A stretch of 64,000 nucleotides of DNA from Isochrysis galbana (GCA_018136815.1 CM030935.1:5001945-5065944), one strand, 5' to 3'; shown: positions 9,502 through 20,242, numbered from the stretch's first letter. A program made the numbers and translations. Notes: generated by a model not told the origin, from the letters alone.

Positions 9502-12500
9502 CTATAAGCGGCCCCCGGCGTGGGTCGCATCGCCGAGCTGCGCCCCGTCCACCACCTCAAGGACTACTCCGGCGGACAGGCCCTTGTGCCTCCTTGTGAA
9601 GGCGTGGGCGCAGTCGACCGCGGCTGCATTGGCCGCTGCGCGCAGCACGGCGTTACGTGCGTCGTCCTGTTCGAGCATCGCGAGCAGCGTCGGCTGAAGC
9701 TTCTCAATCGGGCGGCCCTTGGGCAGACGCTCCGCAAGCGCCAGCAGGTCGATCGCGGGGGCGCTGCCTGTGCGCACGTGTGCGAGGAGGTCGTCCATGA
9801 GCACTGGCGAGGCGAGGGCGCGGCTGATGAGGATGGGCCAGAGGTTAGCCTCAGAGGTCGAGGCAAAGTCGATGGCATCGCCAACCTCGCAACGCCCGTC
9901 CATCAGAAGGGAGAGTGCCTAAAGTACAACAGGGGCATTGCGGCGTGTGAGGGGACGCAGCCGCTCGGGGGCGCGTTGCTGTAGCTACTTGGCTGCGCGA
10001 GGCATGCGGCTCTCCTGCTCCACACGTCCCATCTTACACAACAAGAGGACTTGCGCGTCGACGTTAGCTGCGTCCCTCGCCACGCAAAGCGCCGGCTCGG
10101 GGTCATAGCGATCGCTCGACTTGAGGAAGGGTACCAGGAGGTCCGGAGCATGCGATGCGTATAAGGCGGGCTGCATGTCGTGGAAGGGGAGCGAGGCTGG
10201 CGAGTGGCTCTCGAAGAGGCCATGGAGGTACTCGTGCAGCCAGAGACCAGGAGGACTGCGAGGGGCGCGCAAGAAAGCGGAGTGGACGTGTAGCACGTCG
10301 GCGGGTCGGTGCGCGCACGAAACCAGCGCTCTCGGGTCGGCGCACGTAGGTGCAGGAGGCGGTTCTGAACGCTCGCGGTCGGCGCAGGTTGCAGCTGCCT
10401 CACTCGCATCGTGCAGATTGGAGCTGGGGCACCACGTCCACAGGGGCAAGCGCGCTCTCTGCCTCGTCGAGCAAGATGCGCCGCATGCGGGACCATGAAA
10501 CCTCGCCGAGCTGTGCCACTCGTGAGCGAGCAGCATCTAAGCCGCCCGCGCTTTGCACTACGTCAAAGGCGGCAAGCGAGTGCGGTGGCGGGAGCTCGAG
10601 GAGGAGCGCGAGCGCAGCATCTGCATCCCCCCTTCGGCATGCAAGGAGGGCGAGCGCTTCAGTCAGCGCCACTGAGGGGCCGGCTGGGCGGGCGGCGCCA
10701 TTGGAATCGGAATCCAGCACCGCGGCAGCGGCGCTCAGTGCCGCTGTCGCCGCGCAGCGCACAGACGGCTCTCGCCATAGGGCCGGAGGCCACTGGCGCA
10801 GTAGAATGAGCGCCTCGTCGGGCGCCTCGTTCATAAGCATGGAAAGAGCGATCTCATATGGTGTCTCCGCGGGTTCGGCATTGCCAGTGTCGCCTGTGGC
10901 GGCCGCGAGTGGTGGACGTACGGGCAGCAGCGGCGCAAGGAGCCGCACGCAGCCGGCGCGTCCAAAGGCGCCGATCCACCTCATCCATCTCGCACTGTCG
11001 GCGCCCAACTGCGCGGCGAGCACGCGAGCCACCTTCGCCAAGGATGCTAGGTGGCCGCCAGCATCTCCATCGCTCGCACTATCCGTTTGCGTGGGATCTG
11101 TGGAGGGCCGGCCGTCGAGTCCGACAAGCTCTTCGCGCGGCGACACGTGCTCGGCTAGGATGGCCTCAGCATAAGCTTCGGCCACAATGAGCGCCGAGTA
11201 TTTGATGAGGAAGTGATGATGCCGGCGCACCAGCTCGAGCGCCGCCTCAAAGCAGCCATGTGAGAGCAGCCAACCGATCTGGTCATCCCGGTTGACCGAT
11301 CTGGCGACGACAATTTCACGAGGTGCCATCACAAAGCCCACGAAGTAAGGCAAGTCGTCGGTCGGCTCCCTTGCCGCCGACATAGGTTGGTTGTCTCCCA
11401 GAGCGTGCGCTTGGGCGGAGCGTTGCAGTGAAGCATGTCCGCCTTCCAGCCGCTCCTGCGAACCGACTGAGGCATCCCTCAGGCCCGTCGCCGATGCCGC
11501 CGCAATCGCGGCCGAGCCGACGGCTACCGCCGCGGACGCGGCAGCCGACGCCGCCGATGCAGCCACCACCGCGGCGCAGTCCAGCGAGAACTGCAAGTGT
11601 CCTTCTCGCGACGCCTTGTCGGTTGGCGATGAAGCTGCACACTGAGTGAGGTCAACGCTGAGGACGTAGTCGCCAGCGCGGAGGTCTTCGAAGCCGTCAA
11701 TTGGCAGCGAGTCGCAAAAGATCTCCTCGTTCGCGCGTGAGATAAGCCTGAGTTCGGGTCGTTGCGCTCCACCCGGGGGAGCCCCACCGAGGCCGTAAGC
11801 TTCCTGTACGTGCAGGACGCGCAGCGAGAGGTTGGACACGCGATCCTGCCCTCATGAACGCCGACGCCGCGCGCGCCACGCGCCGCCTCACCTCGTCCGC
11901 CGGGTCACACACGTAAGCGAGCGCGAGCAAGTCGTCGGCCCAGTCGCCCGTGGCCTCATTCCGACGAAGCCGTGCAGCGGAGACACCACATACGTAAAAG
12001 TCGAGATGCAGGATCGCCACCACCTCCATGTACTTTGACGAGCTACTTGAGCCATCGCGTGAGCGGACCACGCCGATCTGCGCGATGACGGCACGGTGGT
12101 CTTAGGGTGGGCGCGTTCACAGCGTGGTACGGACTGCCCGTCAAATGGAAGTGCAAAGCACGGTGGCAAGCAAGAAGCTGATGCACCGGCGCGCACGGCG
12201 CCGAATGCGGGGAGGCGGCTCGATGCACGCACCTTGATGGAGTCAGCCCATCCGATGATGAGCTCGGACTCTTTAGACCACTGCAAGTGGCATTTGAAGA
12301 GCTGGGGGGGCGGGGCACCCGGCACTCGCTCGATGTAAGAAACACGTCGGTTGTGCGCAAACTCGAAGACCTGCGATCGGGACACGTATGCGACGGGGCG
12401 ATCGGCTCACGAGGTGGGCGACGGGCGCGCACCGATCAAGCATGCTCAGTGGGCGAGCATGTGCAGCGACTCATGCACGCGAGCGGTGCTCGCCTTGACT

Positions 12501-13567
12501 CCGACATCGTTGGCCCATGCCACTAGACTGCCGCTGTTTGCGATGGTAGAAATAGGGCCTTCCCCTGCGTGCACAATCGCGTCCTTGCTGCCGAACCACC
12601 CGCGCGAAGAGACGACAAGCTGGCCTGCCATCCCACCAGTGACGGTGGTACGCCGCACTTCGAAGTCAGGCTCGATGAGTGCGACCGCGCGTACTGGCCG
12701 GTGGTACCATTGTGTCGAGCTCTCGCCGTTCCGAATGTCTGAGACGACGACAGTCCCATCCTATGGAATGGGGGTAGCACTGGATGTCAGATTCGGGCGC
12801 GCACCCGGCTCACACCGGGCAGGGCTTGGGAGTACCTGCGAGCATGAACCAACAAACTCGCCGCTTGCATCGATCGAGACGCAGTTCACGGCGGCCGAAT
12901 GAGGTGCGAACCGTTGGAACTCGTTGCCTATATACGGAGGGGATGAATCACGATGAGTGTAGAGGGTGCGTGGGCCGACGCGTGCGCAACGGTGTGTGGG
13001 CTGGCTCACCCTCGAGATCAAGGACATGTAGCGCCCCTGCTTCAGTGCCCACCACCTAGCGACACACGGCGAGGGCGGAGAGGCTTGGACGGGCCAAAGG
13101 AGGCGAGCGAAGAGGGCCGCAAAGACAGCGGGGGCGCAAGGAAGAGTCATGCGAGAGCGTCAAGATGAGCGCTGATAAGGTGGAGTCCAGAGGCCAACAG
13201 GGAAGGGGGGTAGATGGAGAGAAGAGGACAGGTTGGGCGAGAGTCAGGAAGAGTGGGGGTAAAAGGAGGTTGAGGAAGGGAGAGGGAGAGAAGGAGAGAG
13301 CGAGACAGAGACATGGTGGAGGAGAGCGAGCGGGAGGGGGAGGGGAAGGGCGAGGGTGAGGGATTGAGAGAGGTGGCAGCGTAAGAGAAGAAAACGCGCA
13401 CGAGAGAGAATGAAAGCAGGGAGCTAGCGGCTGCGTCGCGGTGGATGCTCACACACCAGTCTGCCGCCCACCACGGCGATGCATCGGCACGCGCCACCGC
13501 CCGCCAGGACTGCCGGCAGCGCGCCGCCCACCCGGCGGTACTTGAGGCGCGGCGCTACCTCCTCCAT
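9502..13567 (-). CDS. VPS41: VPS41, HOPS complex subunit (nine exons)
   Basis: Subunit of the HOPS tethering complex at late endosome/vacuole membranes. Exons (minus strand): 13457-13567, 13010-13055, 12836-12927, 12494-12760, 12233-12370, 11892-12077, 10404-11845, 10024-10255, 9502-9918. All phases agree, giving 976 residues (human about 854). Diagnostic N-terminal WD-type blocks are RLKYRRVGG, VVGTEAGALHVLDLEGNEF, APHSAAVNCVSID, TVTGGMAGQLVVSSRGWFG, HAGEGPISTI, LVAWANDVGVKVFEF, SYIERVPGAPPPQLFKCHL and LIIGWADSIKV. The clathrin-repeat half has PREIVVARSVNRDDQIGWLL, RQWPPALW, HEYLHGLF, DLLVPFLKSSDRYDPEPAL and the DAIDF...LWPILISRAL segment. The usual C-terminal RING is not visible. An Ala-rich insertion (residues about 320-345) is peculiar to this copy. 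The intron after 12494 has a GC donor (AAG|GCGAGC) and ends CGCAG. The exon 8/9 junction is the least certain. Confidence 0.9.
11846..11891 (-). other. 46-bp intron of VPS41
   Basis: GAG|GTGAGG to GGGCAG|GATCGC. Removing it joins DPADE to DRVSNLSLRVL in frame. It is the shortest intron in the window and has no stop in one frame, so an unspliced reading would go unnoticed. Confidence 0.7.
12371..12493 (-). other. GC-AG intron of VPS41
   Basis: The conserved block GVK|VFEF forces the junction. The intron begins GCGAGC at 12493 and ends ATCGCAG at 12371. No GT donor keeps both the frame and the conserved residues. Confidence 0.75.
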
Positions 13568-14530
13568 CGGCCCCACTCAAGGGTGTATTGGGATGGGGGA
13601 AGGGGGAGGGAGGGAGGGGGGAGGGGAGGGAGGGAAGAGTTGGGGAGGGGGGGGAGAGGGGAGGGAAGGAGTGGGGGGGGGGGAACTCCGTGAGGGCTTT
13701 CGAGTGTGCACGCTGCCTTCTCCTTGGCTTCCTCCTCGTCCCCGCTCCAAGCCTTCCCCTCGCCCTTCCTGCTGCGGTCTTCCCGCCTCTCAAAGAGCCG
13801 CCCCGCCCCGGCCTCCGCCCCCCTCCCCCGCCGCCGCCGCCGCCGCCGCCAGGGAAGTCAACCAGAGAGAGAGAGGAGCCGAGAGCCGAGCCGCGCGTGC
13901 CAGACCGTCCGAAGGGATCTCAGATATTTTTAGTGTCCAGGGCAACACAGAGAGTGTCCTTTATTACTTCATAGCAGCGCTCGATCGGAATATAGGTAAA
14001 ACTGTTCGAGAGCCTAGATGTGAAACACAGTGGGTTGGTCTAGGTCTAGAAACACAGCAAAAACAGCTGTTTATGGCTTTTCTAGAAACACAGTGAATCA
14101 CAGTACCGACAACAGCGCAATAGCTGGGAGTGGGGGGAAATGGGAAATAATAAGAGGCATAGATAGGGACCCTACAAGGGAGATACAGGATACTGTATCT
14201 GGAGAACGGGGCAGATACAGCCGTATCTGCTGTATCTGGAGGCTGCCCAATTCCCAGATACAGCAGATACAGAGGGCTAACAGAGGGCCTGTAGAGGGCC
14301 AGCTACCGTAATAGCCAGTTCTAAGTAAGGGTACAAGCATCACTTCTACAAGTATACAAGTGCCCTCGTGCCCTCATTACAAGGTGGGAAGAAACGGCGA
14401 AAGGACAAGCTTCTATATCTACATAAACAGGTCAAATCGGTAATAAAAGTTGGAGAGTTTCGAGGTCTTTCTGAGCGCGCGCGCGGCGCGGCGGTGAAAC
14501 CTCTCGCGAGCGAGAGCGAGCGAGCGAGCG
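13568..14530. other. VPS41 upstream spacer with repeats
   Basis: G-rich tract (13590-13690), a (CCG)n run (13830-13850) and, at 14190-14275, a cluster of GATACAG/CTGTATC inverted motifs (for example CAGATACAG...CTGTATCTG). The cluster resembles the internal design of the MITE at 2.1 kb, but I found no terminal repeats or duplication. No gene recognised. Confidence 0.45.
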
Positions 14531-15895
14531 ATGGTGCCCAACCCCAACCGAGACAGAGCCTCGCGCTCAGCCATGGGCAGCGCTGCCGTGATGGCAGGCG
14601 CCACTGCCACTGCGGCGGAGGTATCATCAGATGATGATGATTCGCCGACACTGCAAGCGCAAGAGCGCGGCAGGCGCAGCCAAGGCGCTGGCGGTACATC
14701 GCGTGCACTGGGGCGCGCGCCTGCGGCATTGAATGCTAGAAGCGCAGGGCTCCCTCACCCTGCCTGCACGCGAGCCAGCACGAGCGAGCCGGCGCACACA
14801 GCCCCTCCCATTCCAGCGCCCGCGGCGGGACTCCCCACATGGTTCATGCCAGTGAGGGCAACGGGGCTGATGCAGCGTCAACATGAGCCGCGCAAGCGGC
14901 GCGCGGACGCAGTGCGTGAGGACCCCGCATGGCAATGTGTTGTTGTCATTGATGATGCAAACGCACATCAGCCGCGTTGGCGTTGCATGGGTTGTGCTGT
15001 GGAGCGCACGGGTGGTGCCACAAGGATTGTGGATCACCTTTTGGGGTCGGAAGCAAACGGCGATCTGCTCCGGCTCAGATCCCTCTTTCCTAGCGTTGTT
15101 GGTGGCTCGAATCTTTGCTCTCGATTAGTGGACCTAATTCTCAAAGCGACCGGCACGGACTTGAGCACTACTGAAGCCTATCGCCACGAAGGCGTAGGGC
15201 TAGTGGAAAGAGCTCAACAAACTCTCCTCACGATGACTCGAGTCTCCAATGAAGGCGGCGCCCATTGGGTCGATCACCTTCCGTTTCTTCTCATGTCTAT
15301 GCGAGCGACCGCCGGTCGCGTCGTACCCAAGTCACCCGCGGCTATCTTGTTTGGTCGGGAGCTTCGTCTTCCAGCTCAACTTGCTGACCCTGTTCCTGTT
15401 CTTGAGTTGCTTCCATCTAGGCCTCCGTCCGATGCCGTCACTTACGCCACCGAGCTCAATAAGAAGCTTCTCGAGTCGTGGCGTTCCGCCCTCGAAAGTA
15501 CTCAAGAAGCACAACGCGAATCAATGCGCTCTGCCTCTCAAAAGTCTAAACTCGGCGCTATACATGCTCGCATGGAGGTACATCATAACGGACTTCTACA
15601 GGATATACTACGACAACGCCACGTTCTCAGAAGAATCGGTGCTAATACGCACACTGGAAAGATTCACCAAACTGAGCAAGGCGCTAGTATTCGCCAACTC
15701 GACGGATCCGCGCGAACCGCCCAGGCGGGCATGGGGAGACAACCCAAAAAGAGGATAGATTTGGCCGATATCCGGCCACTCTACGAATTAGGCGAAAAGA
15801 ACGAATTGACCCCCAGCGCGGAGCTAGTATCCCTAGCTAGAACGCTAGGGGTAGAGCACCTAGTTGAGACAGAAACCACGAAGCACGGGAGGTAG
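14531..15895 (+). CDS. Chimeric open frame: BED-type finger, gypsy integrase part, LINE tail
   Basis: An uninterrupted 454-residue frame made of three unrelated mobile-element pieces. Residues about 1-170: a Ser/Ala-rich leader, then a BED-like zinc finger typical of hAT transposases (W-QCVVV...WRCMGCAVERTGGATRIVDHLLG). Residues about 185-335: the second half of a retroviral-type integrase core (HEGVGLVERAQQTLL with the catalytic Glu region, WVDHLPFLLMSMRAT, PAAILFGRELRLPAQLADP). Residues about 345-454: LINE 3' sequence. The first LINE part is read out of frame (the true frame reads AWRYIITDFYRIYYDNATFSEES at about 15570-15690). The in-frame tail AQAGMGRQPKKR...LVSLARTLGVEHLVE matches the end of the LINE frame at 6.2 kb. 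I infer nested insertions with a frameshift; whether it is expressed is unknown. Confidence 0.6.
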   Translation: MVPNPNRDRASRSAMGSAAVMAGATATAAEVSSDDDDSPTLQAQERGRRSQGAGGTSRALGRAPAALNARSAGLPHPACTRASTSEPAHTAPPIPAPAAGLPTWFMPVRATGLMQRQHEPRKRRADAVREDPAWQCVVVIDDANAHQPRWRCMGCAVERTGGATRIVDHLLGSEANGDLLRLRSLFPSVVGGSNLCSRLVDLILKATGTDLSTTEAYRHEGVGLVERAQQTLLTMTRVSNEGGAHWVDHLPFLLMSMRATAGRVVPKSPAAILFGRELRLPAQLADPVPVLELLPSRPPSDAVTYATELNKKLLESWRSALESTQEAQRESMRSASQKSKLGAIHARMEVHHNGLLQDILRQRHVLRRIGANTHTGKIHQTEQGASIRQLDGSARTAQAGMGRQPKKRIDLADIRPLYELGEKNELTPSAELVSLARTLGVEHLVETETTKHGR

Positions 15896-16172
15896 AAACG
15901 AACAACACGCCGGTGCACCACACTTGGGACAACCACAACACGAGAGGCCGCTCTACCCTGCCAACAAAAACCCAAAAGGCCTGCCCGGTCCCCACCCCCA
16001 AAACCGGGCCCTTGGTAGTGCACCAGGGCCGCACCCCCGAAACCAAAGACAAAGGAACGAGGGGGGGAAGGCAAGGGGGCGGAGAGAAGGGAGATAAGGG
16101 CACTGGCTGATGTGCGGTGGCAGTAGGATGCGCTGTCTAGCGATAGGTGTGTAGCCCTGAACCTTCAGATCC
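15560..16172 (+). mobile_element. 5'-truncated LINE copy, 3' end
   Basis: Codes for the C-terminal tail of the same LINE family as 6.2-8.2 kb, with a frameshift near 15700, a stop at 15893-15895 and a 3' UTR containing CCTGCCCGGTCCCCACC and CGAAACCAAAG. The 3' end reads GAACCTTCAGATCCTTTTTTT, again ending in T rather than A. The 5' limit of about 15560 is where LINE similarity begins after the integrase-like segment. Confidence 0.65.
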
Positions 16173-16189
16173 TTTTTTTCTCTCTCTCT

Positions 16190-16552
16190 CCTCATCGTGG
16201 CTCGATGCGCAGCCGCACCTACGTGGGTATCGCCGGTGCGATGGCGATGCAATGGATGCCCGTCGTTCTCGACTACTGCCGTCGTACTCCGACTCGTCCG
16301 GCCGCGTCCGCCGCCTCTCTTCTATCTCAGGCGCGTGACCTACAGTCAAGCCAGTTGGCGGCTCAGGCTGGTTCTAGTTCCAATTCCGAGCCGTCGAATG
16401 TTTCGAGTGTCGCCGCGATTGATGTGGAGTGGCGGCCGTGGCTAGGGTCGCCCCGCTCGTCGTTGTTGCCCGTCCGTCCCGCTCGAATGATTCGCAAGGT
16501 CCGCAACCGCTGGCGTGTATGGACGGCGGTGCGCGGTGCGCAAGGGCCTTGA
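16190..16552 (+). pseudogene. Fragment of methyltransferase-bearing retroelement polyprotein
   Basis: The frame begins MRSRTYVGIAGAMAMQWMPV, which corresponds residue by residue to RSRTYVGVAGAMAIHWMPV at the end of the methyltransferase-like domain in the Pol protein encoded at 51.6-57.4 kb. It then continues as Ser/Ala/Arg-rich sequence that has diverged. The domain upstream of this point is missing, because the LINE tail with its oligo-T end lies immediately left. This is a second, diverged element of the same kind. Confidence 0.6.
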
Positions 16553-16837
16553 TATCGTATGCCTGGTTGCCGTTGTCTCCGTCGTTAGCGTCGGCTCTCG
16601 ATGCGGAAGTCCACCTTCACTCGTCGGGCCCCCCCGGGAGTCTCCGCCATTTGAACTCTTCTAGCGTCCGCAACCGCGTCAATTTCCCTTTGGGCGTAGG
16701 ATCTTCTTCTTCGTAACTCTGTCGCCTTCGCGAGCAGGATCGATGATATCTTCGCCTTTGGTTACCGACCAAATCGCGCTAGCTTATCGCGTTTGTCTCC
16801 CCCCGGGGTATCCGGGTACAGTCGCCTCCAAAGGAGG

Positions 16838-17080
16838 TTAATCATATCTCGCGCTTCCGGTTCCTCCAACACCTCCGGTGAAATCTTGGCTTCTATTGCC
16901 GTCGCCCGTCTGGTGGGGGCTAGGCGCGAAATTTGCTACTACCGGGTGGTGGTCCGATGTAAGCACCATCAAAATAATAATAGCTCCCCCCCCTCCCTTC
17001 AAGAGACGTACATACGCACAAATCACACAGGCGGGCCAAGACTCACTAAGGACACACATGTCAATGGGGTGGATACACAA
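16838..17080 (-). pseudogene. Possible LINE endonuclease fragment
   Basis: The minus-strand frame contains LTSDHHPVVANFAPSP, like the C-terminal SDHxPV motif of AP endonucleases. The sequence on either side is not convincing, so this rests on one motif. Confidence 0.3.
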
Positions 17081-17130
17081 ATGGAAGGTGCGAGTAGTAT
17101 ATACGGGCCACGATCGCTGATCGGAAGAAG

Positions 17131-17226
17131 TGTGACCATGAAATCATGTCGGCTTCAACCGGTGCCGGTAATGTGACCATGAATTCATGTCGGCTTCAAC
17201 CGATGTCGGCTTCAACAGGTGCCGGT
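17131..17226. repeat. Short tandem repeat
   Basis: TGTGACCATGAA(A/T)TCATGTCGG followed by CTTCAACCG is repeated two to three times, with a GATGTCGGCTTCAAC half unit. Confidence 0.7.
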
Positions 17227-17326
17227 GGGGCCTGCGACATCGGCCCATATCTCAATACAAGTGCGAAAGTTCAAGTGACGGGCATGCCCGGTCGGCGCGT
17301 CTCTTTGTATCGCACGACATGGGAAA

Positions 17327-18565
17327 TCAACGTGTGGCGAAGGTTGGATTGCCCTCATCCGTTGGCGATGTCAAAGCTGGTCGCACGGATCCCGGGGCCG
17401 TCTGCTCCCCCGTATCCCGCGTGTGAGTGAACGGCGGCTCGACGGTTTCGCTGCCTTGCGGAGCCACTGCCGCGCTGCCCATGCACCGGCATCGCCATGG
17501 CAGCAGGTCCATGACGCCCTCTCGCACGTCGCGCTTGGCCAGGCTCATCGTGGAGGCAAAGAGGGAGCCGATTGGCATGAGCAAGAACCCTATAGATATG
17601 GGGACCGAAGATTTGGTCTGCACTGAGGTGAGCACGACAAATGGTACCCACCAGAGCACGCTGAGCATGAGCCGGGCGAAGTACATCGAGATGGACCGCG
17701 CGTGCCGATAGGCATGGAGCGAGCTCTCCACCTTGGACGCCAGCGAGAAGATGGAGCTGTGGCGAGCGATGGCCAGTCGCGCACCAGACACTGAGCTGCC
17801 CTCCGACCCGTGCTGCGAGGCGATCTGCGAGTTGCGAAGCGAGGAGCGCGTCGAGCGCGAGAGGCGGGAGTCCGGCTCCTTGAGCAATCCGAGGCACTGG
17901 ATCCGCGCAACAACGCCGAGGGTGAAGAAGAGCGGTAACAGATAGCAGATTGTCTGGAATACGGACTGTGTGAAGGTCGCGGAGGCGGGCGAGTACTCGG
18001 CGGGGAGGCACACGAGCCCTTTCATGAGAACGGCGCCTATAGGCACGCCGTCCCAAAAGACGAGAGAGGCGAGCAGCACCGTCCAGCAGTACACTGCGAT
18101 GCATTTGGCAGCCGCGCGGAGCGGGGGGGGCGGGTGGTAGTCGCGCAGCTCTCGCGTGGCGCGTAGCAGCCAGTACACCTCGAGCGTGACGAGGGCGACG
18201 AGCCAGTACATGCTGACAAAGCTCACCGTGAGATAGAACGCTTGCACGCCGCAGAGCGCAGGGCTGATGTATTCTCCCGCTGCGGCGTTGACGATACAGG
18301 AAACCGCGAAGGCGCTCAGCGAGAGGAAGTCGGGCACGAGCAGCGCTGCGAGGTAGATGTTGAACGAGATGGCGCGCGCCTTGGCTGATCGTGCGATGCC
18401 GAGCACGACCGCGCCAGTGGCGATTGCGGCCACCAGACAGAGCAGAGCCCATACCATCCAGATGGCCTGCCGAGAGCCCATCGGCGCAGTGGCCGACCTG
18501 AGGTCATAGCGGCTCGCATTGGGCGCGAGAGAGGCCATCGGAAGACTCTCAAAGACGATGGTCAT
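17327..18565 (-). CDS. Seven-helix receptor-like membrane protein
   Basis: Single-exon frame of 412 residues with seven hydrophobic segments at about 34-57, 67-92, 104-132, 153-172, 199-222, 294-316 and 321-342. It has a short extracellular N-terminus with an N-glycosylation site (NAS at 16), and a cysteine at the head of helix 3 (LCGVQAF, 105) that can pair with one in the second outer loop (LVCLPAE, 186), as in class A-like GPCRs. The third inner loop (about 223-293) is Ser/Arg-rich, and a cytoplasmic tail of about 70 residues follows, so phosphorylation and G-protein contact are plausible. I do not see DRY or NPxxY motifs, so no class is assigned. The start is the first Met, and the next (MASLAPN, residue 10) is also possible. 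It could be a cAMP- or rhodopsin-like protist receptor; ligand unknown. Confidence 0.65.
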   Translation of the reverse strand: MTIVFESLPMASLAPNASRYDLRSATAPMGSRQAIWMVWALLCLVAAIATGAVVLGIARSAKARAISFNIYLAALLVPDFLSLSAFAVSCIVNAAAGEYISPALCGVQAFYLTVSFVSMYWLVALVTLEVYWLLRATRELRDYHPPPPLRAAAKCIAVYCWTVLLASLVFWDGVPIGAVLMKGLVCLPAEYSPASATFTQSVFQTICYLLPLFFTLGVVARIQCLGLLKEPDSRLSRSTRSSLRNSQIASQHGSEGSSVSGARLAIARHSSIFSLASKVESSLHAYRHARSISMYFARLMLSVLWWVPFVVLTSVQTKSSVPISIGFLLMPIGSLFASTMSLAKRDVREGVMDLLPWRCRCMGSAAVAPQGSETVEPPFTHTRDTGEQTAPGSVRPALTSPTDEGNPTFATR

Positions 18566-19268
18566 GCTGCGGCTGATGGATCCACGCGGCGGGCAGCTCT
18601 CTTCTCAATGGTCGAGAGGAGTGGGCGCCGCGACCGCCCCCGTCTAGCGAACTGCCGGGTCTGTGGTCGCTTGGCGGAGGAGGGCTCTCCTCCCCTCCCT
18701 GCGAGCCCCTCCCTGCGAGCCCCTCCCTGCGCCCCCTCGCCGCGCCACAACCTCCCTCTCTCTCTGGCCGAGACGACCACCGAGATCGCCCCCCCGCCCG
18801 CCCCTCCCTCCCTCTCTCCCTCCCTCTCTCCCTCTCTCTCTCCCTCTCTCTCCCCCGCGCCCCTCCCGAGAGGAGGAAGGGCGGTTTTGGCCGTTTCGCC
18901 CCTCTCTCTCTCTCTCTCTCTCTCCTCCCCAAGAGAACCCTCTCGAAGGCTCGGCGCCGCCGACGCGCGGGAGAGCCCAACCCCCTCTCCCCCTTTCACG
19001 TAAAGAGCTCTCCCCTCTCTCTCTCTCTCTCCCTCGCCGTCGGAGACCTTCTCTGAGCCACGCCGCGACCCCCTACCCCAAATGAAACCCTCTTTCTCCC
19101 GGGCAAAGGGGGAGAGAGCGGGGCGCCCCCCCCACGCCGCCGGAAGAGGAGAGGAAGAGAAGGCCAAACATCCAAACATAGCCTCGGAACGCCCAAGTCT
19201 CGCGCTCTGGGCCGCCCACAGCCATCTCGAGGCTCGAGGTCAGACTCTCTGCTGCCAAGTCCCACCCC
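18566..19268. other. CT-rich region upstream of the receptor gene
   Basis: Repeated CTCCCTGCGAGCC units (18690-18735) and CTCC/CT microsatellite (18800-18930, 19010-19035). Long Ser/Pro/Leu or Arg/Glu frames here are compositional. It probably carries the promoter and 5' UTR of the receptor gene. Confidence 0.5.
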
Positions 19269-19331
19269 CAAAAAAAAAACTTCTTAAAATTCCCCGCTAC
19301 GCGTGCGGCCTGAGGCAGTGTGCTCATGGAC
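19269..19331 (-). repeat. SINE-like oligo-T-ended element, copy
   Basis: Reverse strand: AGCACACTGCCTCAGG, then CGCACGCGTAGCGGGG, AATTTTAAGAAG and a T10 run. It corresponds over about 60 bp to the insert at 48803-48860 and, for its 3' half, to 20243-20285. Confidence 0.6.
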
Positions 19332-20242
19332 CTCCCTACTACTTGGCCCGGGCCAGAGTTTCGCGAAATGTTTTGCAAAATTTGGGTGGACAGACGAAAT
19401 CGAAATTTTTGACCGAAATTCGGGTGCAAGTGCGAGGCGCTGAAGAACGGCGCATAGCGCCGAGGCGAAATTTGGGCCCCGAACGAAGCGCCCTCCCCCC
19501 CCCTTCGCCTCGCCCCCCGCATGCACAGCATGTAGGGCGGTCAAACAGGGGCTTTTTTACTACTAGTAAGGGTTGGGCTGCATTTTTTGACCGTGGCGCG
19601 ATGCCCAATAAAAAACCTCCCGGGGTGGCTACCTGACGCTACGAAAATCTTCGCCAAGAAACGGTGCGATTCGCCCCCCCTCTCTCCCCCTCCGTCACGC
19701 GCGCTCACGCTCTACCCGTAAAGAATGGGCGGTCGCGCCCGCGGGGGGATCGGTTCCTTTATATCTAAGCTACATTCGGCATTTGATTCCCGCCCGATGC
19801 AGCGCCGTGTCGGGCTGCCGACAGTCCGACCACCCCCTGACCCTTTGGCATCATTGCCCGCGCAGCCCACCCAGCTCCTCACAGCGAGCGCACGCGGCTA
19901 CCCTGGCTACCAGAGGCCCCATCCCGACCATCCCGACTAGTTCTAGCTATTCTACCATATAGAAGGCCGTAGGGGTCTAGGGGTCTAGGTACGTCGTCGC
20001 TTCTCGTACGCTCGCTCGCTCATTCGCTCATCCCCCCCCCCCCTCCCTCCTTCCCTCCCTGCCTCCCTCCCTCCTCCCTCCTCCCTCCCTCCCGCTCCTT
20101 CGCTAGCTCTCACTCCTTCGCTCCTTTCCTCCCCCCTTTGTCCTCCCTCTCTCTCCTCCCTCGCTCGCTCGCTTGCCCTTCCCCTCCTCGCCTCCCCCTC
20201 CCCCTCCCTCTCTATCTCTCATCCGTCATCCGTCAACTAACT
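19332..20242. other. Spacer with no gene recognised
   Basis: Contains the 16-bp motif GTAGGGCGGTCAAACA (19532-19547), the reverse complement of one at 9.3 and 47.0 kb, and CCCT-rich low complexity at 20030-20220. Confidence 0.4.
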
